Both the position numbers and the translations under genes were made by a program. A stretch of DNA of 64,000 nt from Streptomyces paradoxus (GTDB taxonomy: Bacteria; Actinomycetota; Actinomycetes; Streptomycetales; Streptomycetaceae), in contig NZ_JACHGV010000005.1 of the NCBI RefSeq assembly GCF_014202475.1, forward strand, positions 496,001 through 560,000, in the 5' to 3' direction. Below are positions 38,417 to 46,558 of this stretch, piece after piece. Every line of letters starts with the position of its first letter. The first letter of the stretch is position 1. A model generated the notes under the pieces. The model was not told the origin of the DNA. It searched no databases and saw only the letters and a program-made list of their open reading frames with translations.

Positions 38417-38739
38417 GCCGTCCACGGTAGGAAGGGGCGGCACCGGCCGCACTGGGGTTAGCCCCCCGGTTCCGCGGGGGGCTACCGGTCGTACCGCTGA
38501 GAGCCCCCAGGTGCCGACCGACCGGCCACCGCCGCTCATGAGTCAACTTCCTTGCGGAACAGCAAGTTTGATAGATGGCAAACAGCCGGTCGCGGTTGTC
38601 CGACTCCAGCACTATCCGCCCCAACTCCCCGTACACCCCAGGTGGGAGAGAAACACTGCCCCGTGGAGGGATCAATCCGCATTGCGCGCGCGGCAGGGTG
38701 GGTGCGTCCCCTACGCATCGACTCAAGGACCCAACTCGC
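38417..38739. other. 323-bp divergent intergenic region
   Basis: It contains a hairpin TAGCCCCCC (38459-38467)/GGGGGGCTA (38476-38484) and an inverted repeat CTTGC-GGAACA-GCAAG (38551-38566) beside an AT-richer patch that may be the promoter of the secreted peptidase. No gene is supported. Confidence 0.55.
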
Positions 38740-40320
38740 GTGCGCAACAGTCGAATAGCCCTCTTTCTCGCGGTCAGTGCCGTCACCCCGCTGGTCCCCG
38801 TGCTGGCCCCTGCCACTGCGGCCGCCGCGGAGAACCCCCTTCGCCCCTACCTCCAGCAGAAACCGGCCTGGCACCGCTGCGACAGGGAGCTGCCCGCCTC
38901 CCTTCAGTGCGCCACGATCAAAGTGCCGCTCGACTACGGCAGACCGGGCGCCAAGAAGCTCGACCTCGCGATATCCAGGATGAAGACGAGCACCAAGAAG
39001 GAACGGCGCGGTGTGCTTCTTCTCAACCCCGGTGGCCCGGGCGGGCCTGGAGTCGACATGCCTCAGTACATGGCCGACGAGCTTCCCAAGGCCGTGAAGA
39101 ACAAGTACGACCTCGTCGGCTTCGACCCGCGGGGCATCGGCCTAAGTTCCCCCGTCGGCTGTGGCCTGACGTCCGACGAGCGGAACTGGGACCGGCCGTA
39201 CAAAGCCGAGACGTTCACCAAGGACGTGAAGTGGGCCCGGACCGTCGCAGAGAAATGCGACAAGAAGCAGGGCGACAAGCTGCGCCACATCACCACCCGC
39301 AACACCGCCCGGGACATGGACGTCATCCGCGCCGTGCTCGGCGAGAAGAAGATCTCCTACCTCGGATACTCCTACGGCACCTACCTCGGCGCCGTGTACA
39401 CGCAGATGTTCCCCAAGCGCACCGACCGCTTCGTACTGGACAGCGCCGTCGACCCGGCCCGCATCTGGCGCGGGATGATCCAGGTCTGGGCGGAGGGCGC
39501 CGAGCCCGCCTTCACCCGATGGACCGAGTGGACCGCCGCGCGGCACAGCACCTACAAGCTGGGCCGGACTCCCGAGGCGGTCCGGGGGACCTTCTACGGC
39601 CTGGTCGCCCAGGCCGACCGCAAGCCGATCGACCTCGACGGCACGCTGCTGACCGGTGACGACATCCGCCAAGGCTTCCGGGGCATGTTCTTCGGCACGC
39701 GCGACGCCGCCGAAGCGGTCGCCGAGGTCAAGAAGGCCGCCGCCGGAGCTCCCCAGTCCGCCGACCGGGAACTCAGGACACCCGAGCCCGTTGCGCCGGC
39801 CTTCGGCCGGACCGTGCCCGAGGACAACGGCGACGCCGGCTTCTGGGCCGTCGTCTGCGCCGACACCCGCGCCTGGCCTCGCGACCCCGAGCAGTACCGC
39901 AAGGATGCGATCCGGGACAAGGCCAGGTACCCGCTGTACGGCGACTTCGCCTCCCACATCAAGCCCTGCGCCTTCTGGAAGAAGACCGGCAGTGAGCCCG
40001 CCACCAGGATCGGCAACAAGGTGCGCGCGCTGATCCTCCAGAACGAGTGGGATTCCCAGACGCCGCTGACCAGCGGCCAGGGCCTGCGCCGCGCCATGAA
40101 GGGCTCGAAGATGGTCACGGTCGCCGGAGGTGTCGGACACGGCATCTACGGCAACAAGTCGTGCGCCGACAAGACCGCCACCACCTACCTGACCACCGGC
40201 AAACTCCCCACTGAAGACGTGACCTGCAAGGCCGCTCCGGCCGCGGACGAACGCCACACCCCCAACCGGCTGCCGCTCCCGACACCGCCGGGCATCCCGG
40301 GGATGGCCGGCCGCTTCTGA
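38740..40320 (+). CDS. Secreted alpha/beta-hydrolase, tripeptidyl-aminopeptidase type
   Basis: The 526-residue exported serine peptidase has a signal peptide to about residue 30 (ALFLAVSAVTPLVPVLAPATAAAA), oxyanion-type loop NPGGPGGPG, nucleophile elbow GYSYG with Ser211, Asp438 (EWDSQTPLT) and His467 (GGVGHGIYG), and a C-terminal cap domain typical of Streptomyces tripeptidyl aminopeptidases (Tap/SlpD/SlpE). It probably removes peptides from protein N-termini outside the cell. GTG 38740 follows AAGGAC. Confidence 0.92.
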   Translation: MRNSRIALFLAVSAVTPLVPVLAPATAAAAENPLRPYLQQKPAWHRCDRELPASLQCATIKVPLDYGRPGAKKLDLAISRMKTSTKKERRGVLLLNPGGPGGPGVDMPQYMADELPKAVKNKYDLVGFDPRGIGLSSPVGCGLTSDERNWDRPYKAETFTKDVKWARTVAEKCDKKQGDKLRHITTRNTARDMDVIRAVLGEKKISYLGYSYGTYLGAVYTQMFPKRTDRFVLDSAVDPARIWRGMIQVWAEGAEPAFTRWTEWTAARHSTYKLGRTPEAVRGTFYGLVAQADRKPIDLDGTLLTGDDIRQGFRGMFFGTRDAAEAVAEVKKAAAGAPQSADRELRTPEPVAPAFGRTVPEDNGDAGFWAVVCADTRAWPRDPEQYRKDAIRDKARYPLYGDFASHIKPCAFWKKTGSEPATRIGNKVRALILQNEWDSQTPLTSGQGLRRAMKGSKMVTVAGGVGHGIYGNKSCADKTATTYLTTGKLPTEDVTCKAAPAADERHTPNRLPLPTPPGIPGMAGRF

Positions 40321-40510
40321 TCGCGGGCCCGGCGCCTGCCCCGACCACGGCCGGCCGGTCCGCGGACACCCCGACGTACACGTGACCGAGGGGCCTGTCT
40401 CCTGACCGGTGCGGCTGGGACGCGGCCTGACAGCCGTCCGTCACGATGAAGTTGTCGAGCGTGCAGGAGGGCCGCCCACCCTCCGTACCGCCGCCGTCCT
40501 CCGGCCCGGC

Positions 40511-40557
40511 TTGCCGCTCTGCATATGCTCATGCAGAATCCTCAGCTACTGAATAGG
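40511..40557 (+). promoter_or_regulatory. Promoter and palindrome upstream of the RpiR gene
   Basis: TTGCCG (40511-40516), 17 bp, CAGAAT (40534-40539). The spacer holds CTGCAT-N6-ATGCAG (40519-40536). Downstream TGAATAGG (40550-40557) matches a half-site in the hutU promoter. Confidence 0.5.
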
Positions 40558-40573
40558 CGAGGGGGAGCACGTC

Positions 40574-41416
40574 ATGAGCGTGACCGACAGCCCTGCCGCG
40601 CGGCTCCAGGCGCTCTTCGAGGGCCACCGGCTGACGCCGACCCAGCGGCGCATCGCGCACAGCATGGTGCGGCGCGCCGCCGACGTGCCGTTCCTGTCGA
40701 GTGTGGAGCTCGCCGAGCTGGCCGGGGTCAGCCAGCCGTCCGTGACCCGCTTCGCCGTCGCCCTCGGCTTCGACGGCTACCCCGCCCTGCGCCGCCATCT
40801 GCGCGAGGTCGCCCCCGCCGAGCCCGCCGCGGAGACCGGGGCCCACAACGAGTACCAGCAGGCCGTCGAGGCCGAGATCGAGAACCTGCGGCACCTGGCG
40901 GAGGCACTGGCCGACCCCGCGCCCGTCCGGCGCGCGGGGCAGGTCCTCGCGGCCTCCCGCCCGCTGCTGGTCCTCGGCCTGCGGGCGGCCGCCGCCCAGG
41001 CGCACGGCTTCGCCTACTTCGCCGCCAAGGTCCACCCCGACGTACGGCTGCTCGGCGAGGGCGGCACGATGGTCCAGGACCGCATCGACGCCGCCGTCCG
41101 GGCCGGCGCGAGCGCACTGCTCTGTTTCGCGCTGCCCCGGCACCCCCGCGAGGTCGTCGACACCCTCGCCTACGCCAAGGAGGCCGGGCTGACCGTCGTC
41201 ACGGTCGCCGACTCCGCGTTCGCACCCGTCGCCAAGGTGTCCGACCTGCTGCTGCCCGCCGCGGTGGGCACCGGCCTCGCCTTCGACACGGCCTGTGCGC
41301 CGATGCTGCTCGGCCGGGTCCTGCTGGAGGCCATGTGCGACGACCTGCCCCAGGCCCAGTCCCGCCTGGAGGAGTTCGACACGAAGGCGGCGGCGCGGGG
41401 CCTGTTCGTCGACTGA
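40574..41416 (+). CDS. RpiR-family transcriptional regulator (HTH + SIS)
   Basis: The 280-residue regulator has an N-terminal RpiR helix-turn-helix (LTPTQRRIAHSMVRRAADVP, VELAELAGVSQPSVTRFAVALGFDGYP) and a C-terminal SIS domain (VLAASRPLLVLGLRAAAAQAH ... DAAVRAGASALLCFALPRHPREV). SIS domains usually bind phosphosugars, but RpiR proteins also control amino-acid catabolism. Its place 2.2 kb before hutU and a shared TGAATAGG element make it a candidate hut regulator; this is inference. GGGGGAG precedes the ATG. Confidence 0.9.
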   Translation: MSVTDSPAARLQALFEGHRLTPTQRRIAHSMVRRAADVPFLSSVELAELAGVSQPSVTRFAVALGFDGYPALRRHLREVAPAEPAAETGAHNEYQQAVEAEIENLRHLAEALADPAPVRRAGQVLAASRPLLVLGLRAAAAQAHGFAYFAAKVHPDVRLLGEGGTMVQDRIDAAVRAGASALLCFALPRHPREVVDTLAYAKEAGLTVVTVADSAFAPVAKVSDLLLPAAVGTGLAFDTACAPMLLGRVLLEAMCDDLPQAQSRLEEFDTKAAARGLFVD

Positions 41417-41506
41417 CGCCACGTCCGGCGTCTTCTCAGACTCGTCTCACGTTGCGTGGCTACCGTACGTCTTCCCAAGGCTTCGCAGACCGGACGGAGG
41501 CTTAGC

Positions 41507-42091
41507 GTGACACGCGGAGGACAGGGACTGGCCCGGGTGGCCGTCGTCGTACGGGCGGGGGCGGCCCCGCTGTGGTGGCTGGGCGTTCTCGCGGCGGGCA
41601 TCGGCCTGCTCGCACCGGGCCTGACCGGACGCCGCATCGGCGTCCTGGCCGGAGCGGCCCTCTTCGTCCTGGCGACGGCCGCCGTGGCGTACAGCCGTCG
41701 CCGGCGCTACGCGGCCCTGGCCGCATCGGCGTCCCGGGCCGGAAAGCACGACGTGCTCCAGGACCGCGCGGTCACGGTACGCAACTGGCGCCGGGGCCAC
41801 CGCTGGTGGCTCCTGATCGCCTTCCTCGCAGCCCTCGGCAGCGCCTTCGCGGCCCCGGCGGCCGGGGGCATGCTGCTGGCCGGCTGCGGGGCGGGGCTGT
41901 GGCTGAAGTCGGCCTGGCTGGGCCGCCGGGAGCAGGCCGACGAGGCACTGTTGTGGGTCCGCGTGGACTGGCTGCGCGGGGGAGCGGCCCACCCGGCCGG
42001 CAAGCGCGTCAAGGCGTACCGCAGCACCGGCATCGCGGCGGGGGACGCGGCGCCGGGAGGAGCCCGGAGGAAGTCACCGGCGCTGGTGTGA
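41507..42091 (+). CDS. Membrane protein, four hydrophobic segments
   Basis: The 194-residue product has two helices near the N-terminus (GAAPLWWLGVLAAGIGLLAPG, GVLAGAALFVLATAAVAY), a basic loop, then two more (WLLIAFLAALGSAFAAP, GGMLLAGCGAGLWL). The tail is basic. No family recognised. GTG 41507 has GGAGG 6 nt upstream; an upstream in-frame GTG at 41456 has none. Confidence 0.72.
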   Translation: MTRGGQGLARVAVVVRAGAAPLWWLGVLAAGIGLLAPGLTGRRIGVLAGAALFVLATAAVAYSRRRRYAALAASASRAGKHDVLQDRAVTVRNWRRGHRWWLLIAFLAALGSAFAAPAAGGMLLAGCGAGLWLKSAWLGRREQADEALLWVRVDWLRGGAAHPAGKRVKAYRSTGIAAGDAAPGGARRKSPALV

Positions 42092-42109
42092 CGCCCGTTT
42101 CAGGGACGC

Positions 42110-42178
42110 GGGGCCGTATCGATGTGCGGCTCCGCCGCGCGGGCGCGACAAGCCACACCGCGCCCGCGGCCGGGTCCT
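42110..42178 (+). repeat. Dispersed Streptomyces intergenic repeat, copy 2
   Basis: GTGCGGCTCCGCCGCGCGGG followed by CGCGACAAGCCACACCGCG and CCCGCGGCCG. It resembles the minus-strand reading of 30386-30436 in the block GCGCGA-nnA-nCCACAC. It lies between two convergent genes and can fold (GCGGCTCCGCCGC is self-complementary). Confidence 0.5.
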
Positions 42179-43550
42179 ACGGAACCTCCCACCGCGCTCG
42201 CGTCAGCGCGTCCACCTGCGCCCCACCCGACTCGGCGACGACCTCCTCCACGGTCTGCGCCCGCCGCACCACCGCGAAGCGCCCGCCCGGCCCGAAGCCG
42301 TACACCCCCGGCCGCACCAGCGAGTTGTACCCGTAGTGGTGCGCGAAGTAGTACGCCCCGGTGTCCAGCGCCGCCGCGTAGTCCCCCTGCTCCAGCAGCG
42401 GCATGGACCGGCCCTCCGCCAGCAGGTCCCCCGCGAAACAGGCAGGCCCCGCGACGTCCTGCACGACGTCGGGCCCCTCCTTCGGCCGCCCCTTCGCGTC
42501 GTAGGCGGCGATGCGCAACGGCCAGCTCCCCGGCGCGTACACCGTCCGTGCGGCCACCTGCACCCCGGCATGCGTCACCGCCACCGCCCGCCCGCCGGAG
42601 GCCTTCGCGTACTCGACGCGCGCCACCACCGTCCCGTGCTTCGCCAGCAGTGACCGTCCGAACTCGGTGACCAGCCCGTACCGCCCGTCGAGCAGCCCCG
42701 GCACCTCCTCGGCCAGCAGCCGCGCGTACTGCGCGTACGTCGGGACCGTCGCCTCCGACGCGAAGTTCACCGGCAGGCCGCCGCCGATGTCGAGCGTGTC
42801 GACCTGCCGCCGCCCGGCCCGCCGGTTGATCTCCTCCGCCAGCGCGTACGTCTCCGCCACGCCCCGCGCCATCAGGGCCAACGGGATCCCCTGGGACCCG
42901 GTGTGCGCGTGCAGCCGGGTCAGCCACGGCCGGTCCAGATACGCCTGGACGACCCACTCCCGGGCCCCCTCGTCGCGCAGCGCCACGCCGAACTTCGAGG
43001 TGGCCGTCGCCGTGGACAACGCCTCGATGGAACCCCCGCCGACCTGCGGGTTCACCCGGATTCCCAGAGGGGAGCGGCTGGTCCGTGACCGCATCAGGGC
43101 ATCGATGCGGTCCAGCTCCTGCGGATTGTCGGCGTTGACGGCGATGCCCAGGGACAGCGCCTCGCGCAGCTCGGCCGGGGTCTTCGCCGGGGAGTCGAGC
43201 ACCGTCATCTCCACCGGCATGCCCGCCGCCCGCGCCAGGGCCAGCTCACCCGGGCTCGCCACCTCCGCGCCGACGCCCTCCTCCCGCAGCAGCCGCAGCA
43301 CCGGCACCAGCGGGGTCGCCTTCACCGCGAAGGCGTGCAGCACGGGCGTGCCCGGCGCCACCACCGCGGCGAACGCCGCCCGCAGCCGGGCCGCCGACTC
43401 CCGGATGCCGGTGACGTCCAGCAACCCGACGATGGGGCTGTCGGGCCCGAGCAGCCCTTGCTCCACGGCGGCCCGCACCGCCTCGTCCCGCCGGGCCGCC
43501 CGTCCGGCCCCGCTGTCGTCCGCCTCTGCCGCCTCGCTGTGTGCGCCCAT
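42177..43550 (-). CDS. Type III PLP-dependent decarboxylase (diaminopimelate/ornithine decarboxylase superfamily)
   Basis: This 457-residue alanine-racemase-fold decarboxylase has PLP Lys77 (HAFAVKATPLVPV), LGIRVNPQVGGGS, the HTGSQG motif, IGGGLPVNF, FGRSLLAKHG, and a final DTGAYYFAHHYGYNS. The substrate motif reads PACFAGD, where diaminopimelate decarboxylases have CESxD; the Glu that reads the distal carboxyl/amino end is missing. Lysine synthesis is therefore doubtful; an amino-acid or polyamine precursor is possible. Divergent from hutU. No clear Shine-Dalgarno precedes ATG 43550. Confidence 0.85.
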   Translation of the reverse strand: MGAHSEAAEADDSGAGRAARRDEAVRAAVEQGLLGPDSPIVGLLDVTGIRESAARLRAAFAAVVAPGTPVLHAFAVKATPLVPVLRLLREEGVGAEVASPGELALARAAGMPVEMTVLDSPAKTPAELREALSLGIAVNADNPQELDRIDALMRSRTSRSPLGIRVNPQVGGGSIEALSTATATSKFGVALRDEGAREWVVQAYLDRPWLTRLHAHTGSQGIPLALMARGVAETYALAEEINRRAGRRQVDTLDIGGGLPVNFASEATVPTYAQYARLLAEEVPGLLDGRYGLVTEFGRSLLAKHGTVVARVEYAKASGGRAVAVTHAGVQVAARTVYAPGSWPLRIAAYDAKGRPKEGPDVVQDVAGPACFAGDLLAEGRSMPLLEQGDYAAALDTGAYYFAHHYGYNSLVRPGVYGFGPGGRFAVVRRAQTVEEVVAESGGAQVDALTRARWEVP

Positions 43551-43598
43551 GCATCCAGCCAAACACCCATGGCACCGCCACGCCGACGCCCCGACGTA

Positions 43599-43635
43599 TT
43601 GACTAGCTCTATTCATGAGTCCAGGATGTGAATAG
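43599..43635 (+). promoter_or_regulatory. hutU promoter with repressor-type inverted repeat
   Basis: TTGACT (43599-43604), 17 bp, CAGGAT (43622-43627). The inverted repeat CTATTCA (43609-43615)/TGAATAG (43629-43635) puts one arm between -35 and -10 and the other at the start of transcription. Confidence 0.65.
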
Positions 43636-43679
43636 GAACAGCAACATCCCGCCGGGAGCACCCACCCAGGAGGCAGACC

Positions 43680-45344
43680 ATGTCAGGACCCCGCCCCGTC
43701 CGAGCACCGCGCGGCACGGAACCGAGCGCCCTGGGATGGCAGCAGGAAGCCGCCCTGCGGATGTTGCAGAACAACCTCGACCCGGAGGTCGCCGAGCACC
43801 CCGACAAGCTCGTCGTCTACGGCGGCACCGGCAAGGCGGCACGCGACTGGCGCTCCTTCGACGCCATGGTGCGCACGCTGAAGGGGCTGAAGCAGGACGA
43901 GACCATGCTGGTCCAGTCCGGCCGCCCGGTCGGCGTCATGCAGACCCACGAGTGGGCCCCGCGCGTCCTCATCGCCAACTCCAACCTCGTCGGCGACTGG
44001 GCCAACTGGGAGGAGTTCCGCCGCCTCGAACAGCTCGGCCTGACCATGTACGGGCAGATGACCGCCGGCTCCTGGATCTACATCGGCACCCAGGGCATCC
44101 TCCAGGGCACCTACGAGACCTTCGCCGCCGTCGCCGCCAAGAAGTTCGGCGGGACGCTGGCCGGGACCATCACCCTGACCGCCGGCCTCGGCGGCATGGG
44201 CGGCGCCCAGCCCCTCGCCGTGACCATGAACGACGGCGTGGCGATCTGCATCGACTGCGACCCGCGTGCCATCGAGCGGCGCATCGAGCACCGGTACCTC
44301 GACGTGAAGGCCGACAGCCTCGACCATGCCCTGAAGCTGGCGACCGAGGCGCGCGACGCCCGCCGCCCCCTCTCCATCGGCGTCCTCGGCAACGCGGCCG
44401 AACTGGTGCCGCAGCTCCTCGCCCTGGGCGCGCCCATCGACATCGTCACCGACCAGACCTCGGCCCACGACCCGCTGGCCTACCTCCCGCTGGGCACCGC
44501 CTTCGAGGACATGGCCGACGCCGCCGCCAAGGACCCGGCCGGCTTCACCACCCGGGCCCGCGAGTCCATGGCCCGGCACGTGGAGGCCATGGTCGGCTTC
44601 ATGGACGCCGGCGCCGAGGTCTTCGACTACGGCAACTCCATCCGCGGGGAGGCCCAGCTCGCCGGATACGACCGGGCCTTCGCCTTCCCCGGCTTCGTCC
44701 CCGCCTACATCCGGCCTCTGTTCTGCGAGGGCAAGGGCCCGTTCCGCTGGGCCGCCCTGTCCGGCGAGGCCTCCGACATCGCCAAGACCGACAAGGCGAT
44801 CCTCGACCTTTTCCCGGAGAACGAGTCCCTCGCCCGCTGGATCAAGATGGCCGGTGAACGCGTCCACTTCCAGGGCCTGCCCGCCCGGATCTGCTGGCTC
44901 GGCTACGGCGAGCGGGACAAGGCCGGTGAGCGGTTCAACGACATGGTCGCGAGCGGGGAGCTGGCCGCGCCGGTCGTCATCGGCCGCGACCACCTCGACT
45001 GCGGCTCCGTCGCGTCCCCCTACCGCGAGACCGAGGCCATGCTCGACGGGTCCGACGCGATCGCCGACTGGCCGCTGCTGAACGCCATGGTGAACGTGGC
45101 GTCCGGGGCGTCCTGGGTGTCGATCCACCACGGCGGCGGCGTCGGCATGGGCCGGTCGATCCACGCCGGGCAGGTGACCGTGGCCGACGGTACGCCGCTC
45201 GCGGGCGAGAAGATCCGCCGGGTGCTCACCAACGACCCCGGCATGGGCGTCATCCGCCATGTCGACGCCGGATACGACATCGCGGAGTCGGTGGCGGGGG
45301 AGCGGGGCGTGCGCGTCCCGATGCGCGAGGGTGACGGCGCGTGA
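43680..45344 (+). CDS. hutU: Urocanate hydratase
   Basis: HutU converts urocanate to imidazolonepropionate using tightly bound NAD. The 554-residue protein shows family landmarks: MLQNNLDPEVAEHPDKLVVYGG, MQTHEWAPRVLIANSNLVGDWA, GTLAGTITLTAGLGGMGGAQ (NAD loop), GNAAELVP, the ARICWLGYGERDKAG segment near the active site, DHLDCGSVASP and VSIHHGGGVGMGRSIHAGQV. AGGAGG precedes the ATG. It opens the hut operon; the next gene overlaps by 4 nt. The lyase HutH is not in this window. Confidence 0.97.
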   Translation: MSGPRPVRAPRGTEPSALGWQQEAALRMLQNNLDPEVAEHPDKLVVYGGTGKAARDWRSFDAMVRTLKGLKQDETMLVQSGRPVGVMQTHEWAPRVLIANSNLVGDWANWEEFRRLEQLGLTMYGQMTAGSWIYIGTQGILQGTYETFAAVAAKKFGGTLAGTITLTAGLGGMGGAQPLAVTMNDGVAICIDCDPRAIERRIEHRYLDVKADSLDHALKLATEARDARRPLSIGVLGNAAELVPQLLALGAPIDIVTDQTSAHDPLAYLPLGTAFEDMADAAAKDPAGFTTRARESMARHVEAMVGFMDAGAEVFDYGNSIRGEAQLAGYDRAFAFPGFVPAYIRPLFCEGKGPFRWAALSGEASDIAKTDKAILDLFPENESLARWIKMAGERVHFQGLPARICWLGYGERDKAGERFNDMVASGELAAPVVIGRDHLDCGSVASPYRETEAMLDGSDAIADWPLLNAMVNVASGASWVSIHHGGGVGMGRSIHAGQVTVADGTPLAGEKIRRVLTNDPGMGVIRHVDAGYDIAESVAGERGVRVPMREGDGA

Positions 45345-46558
45345 GTTTCCACAGCATGTGGGCGGAGCTGCTGCCGGTCGGCCGTAGCTCCGCGTCCGGC
45401 GGCTACCGCCGTTTCGCCTGGACGGACGCCGACGCCGACTGCCGCGCCTGGTTCGAGGACCAGGCCCGCGCGCGCGGCCTCGCCCACGAGGTCGACCGGA
45501 ACGGCAACCAGTGGGCCTGGCTCGGCGACCCCGCCGAGGGCGACGCCGTCGTCACCGGATCGCACCTCGACTCCGTGCCGGACGGCGGCGCCTTCGACGG
45601 CCCCCTCGGAGTGGTGTCCGCCTTCGCAGCGCTGGACGAACTGCGCGGCAGGAACGCCCGCTTCACCCGGCCCCTCGGCATCGTGAACTTCGGTGACGAG
45701 GAGGGCGCCCGGTTCGGGCTCGCCTGCGTCGGATCCCGGCTCACCGCCGGGCAGCTCACCCGCGAGCAGGCGCACCGGCTCACCGACGGTGACGGAGTGA
45801 CGCTGCCCCGGGCCATGGAAGCGGCCGGCTACGACCCTGACACCATCGGGCCGGACCCCGAACGGCTCGCCGGCATCGGCGCCTTCGTCGAACTGCACGT
45901 CGAGCAGGGCCGGGCCCTGGACCTGTCCGGCGACCGGGTCGGCATCGCCAGCGCCATCTGGCCGCACGGCCGGTGGCGGTTCGACTTCCGCGGCGAGGCC
46001 AACCACGCCGGCACCACCCGCCTCGCCGACCGGCGCGACCCCATGCTGTCCTACGCCGAGACCGTCCTCGCCGCGCGGCGCGAGGCCGAACTCGCCGGAG
46101 CCGTCGCCACCTTCGGCAAGATCGCCGTGGAGCCCAACGGCGTCAACGCCATCCCCTCACTGGTGCGCGGCTGGCTCGACTCCCGCGCCGAGGACCAGAC
46201 GAGCCTCGACACCGTGGTCGGCGGCATCGAGAAGGCGGCCCGGAGCTACGCGGACGCGCACGGCATCGACCTCGACGTCGTCCGGGAGTCCTTCACCCCC
46301 GTCGTCGAGTTCGACCACGCCCTGCGCGACGAACTCGCCCGCATCCTCGGCACGGACACCGGCCTCACCGTCCCCGTCCTCGGCACCGGCGCCGGACACG
46401 ACGCCGGGATCCTGTCGGGGAGCATCCCGACCGCCATGCTGTTCGTGCGCAACCCCACCGGCGTCTCCCACTCCCCGGCCGAGTCCGCGAGCGAGGACGA
46501 CTGCGTGGCCGGGGTACTCGCACTGGCCGACGTACTGGAAGGACTGGCGTGCAGGTGA
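45341..46558 (+). CDS. M20-family amidohydrolase, probable N-formylglutamate deformylase of the Hut pathway
   Basis: The 405-residue protein belongs to the allantoate amidohydrolase/N-carbamoyl-amino-acid hydrolase group. Metal-binding motifs: GSHLDSVPDGGAFDGPLG, FGDEEGARFG, ELHVEQG, and SGAGHDA-type GTGAGHDAGILSG near the C-terminus. Allantoate degradation is the usual annotation. Sitting between hutU and hutF, where N-formylglutamate must be cleaved and no HutG is present, it more likely releases formate from N-formyl-L-glutamate. The GTG overlaps the hutU stop (GTGA). Confidence 0.88.
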   Translation: MSFHSMWAELLPVGRSSASGGYRRFAWTDADADCRAWFEDQARARGLAHEVDRNGNQWAWLGDPAEGDAVVTGSHLDSVPDGGAFDGPLGVVSAFAALDELRGRNARFTRPLGIVNFGDEEGARFGLACVGSRLTAGQLTREQAHRLTDGDGVTLPRAMEAAGYDPDTIGPDPERLAGIGAFVELHVEQGRALDLSGDRVGIASAIWPHGRWRFDFRGEANHAGTTRLADRRDPMLSYAETVLAARREAELAGAVATFGKIAVEPNGVNAIPSLVRGWLDSRAEDQTSLDTVVGGIEKAARSYADAHGIDLDVVRESFTPVVEFDHALRDELARILGTDTGLTVPVLGTGAGHDAGILSGSIPTAMLFVRNPTGVSHSPAESASEDDCVAGVLALADVLEGLACR

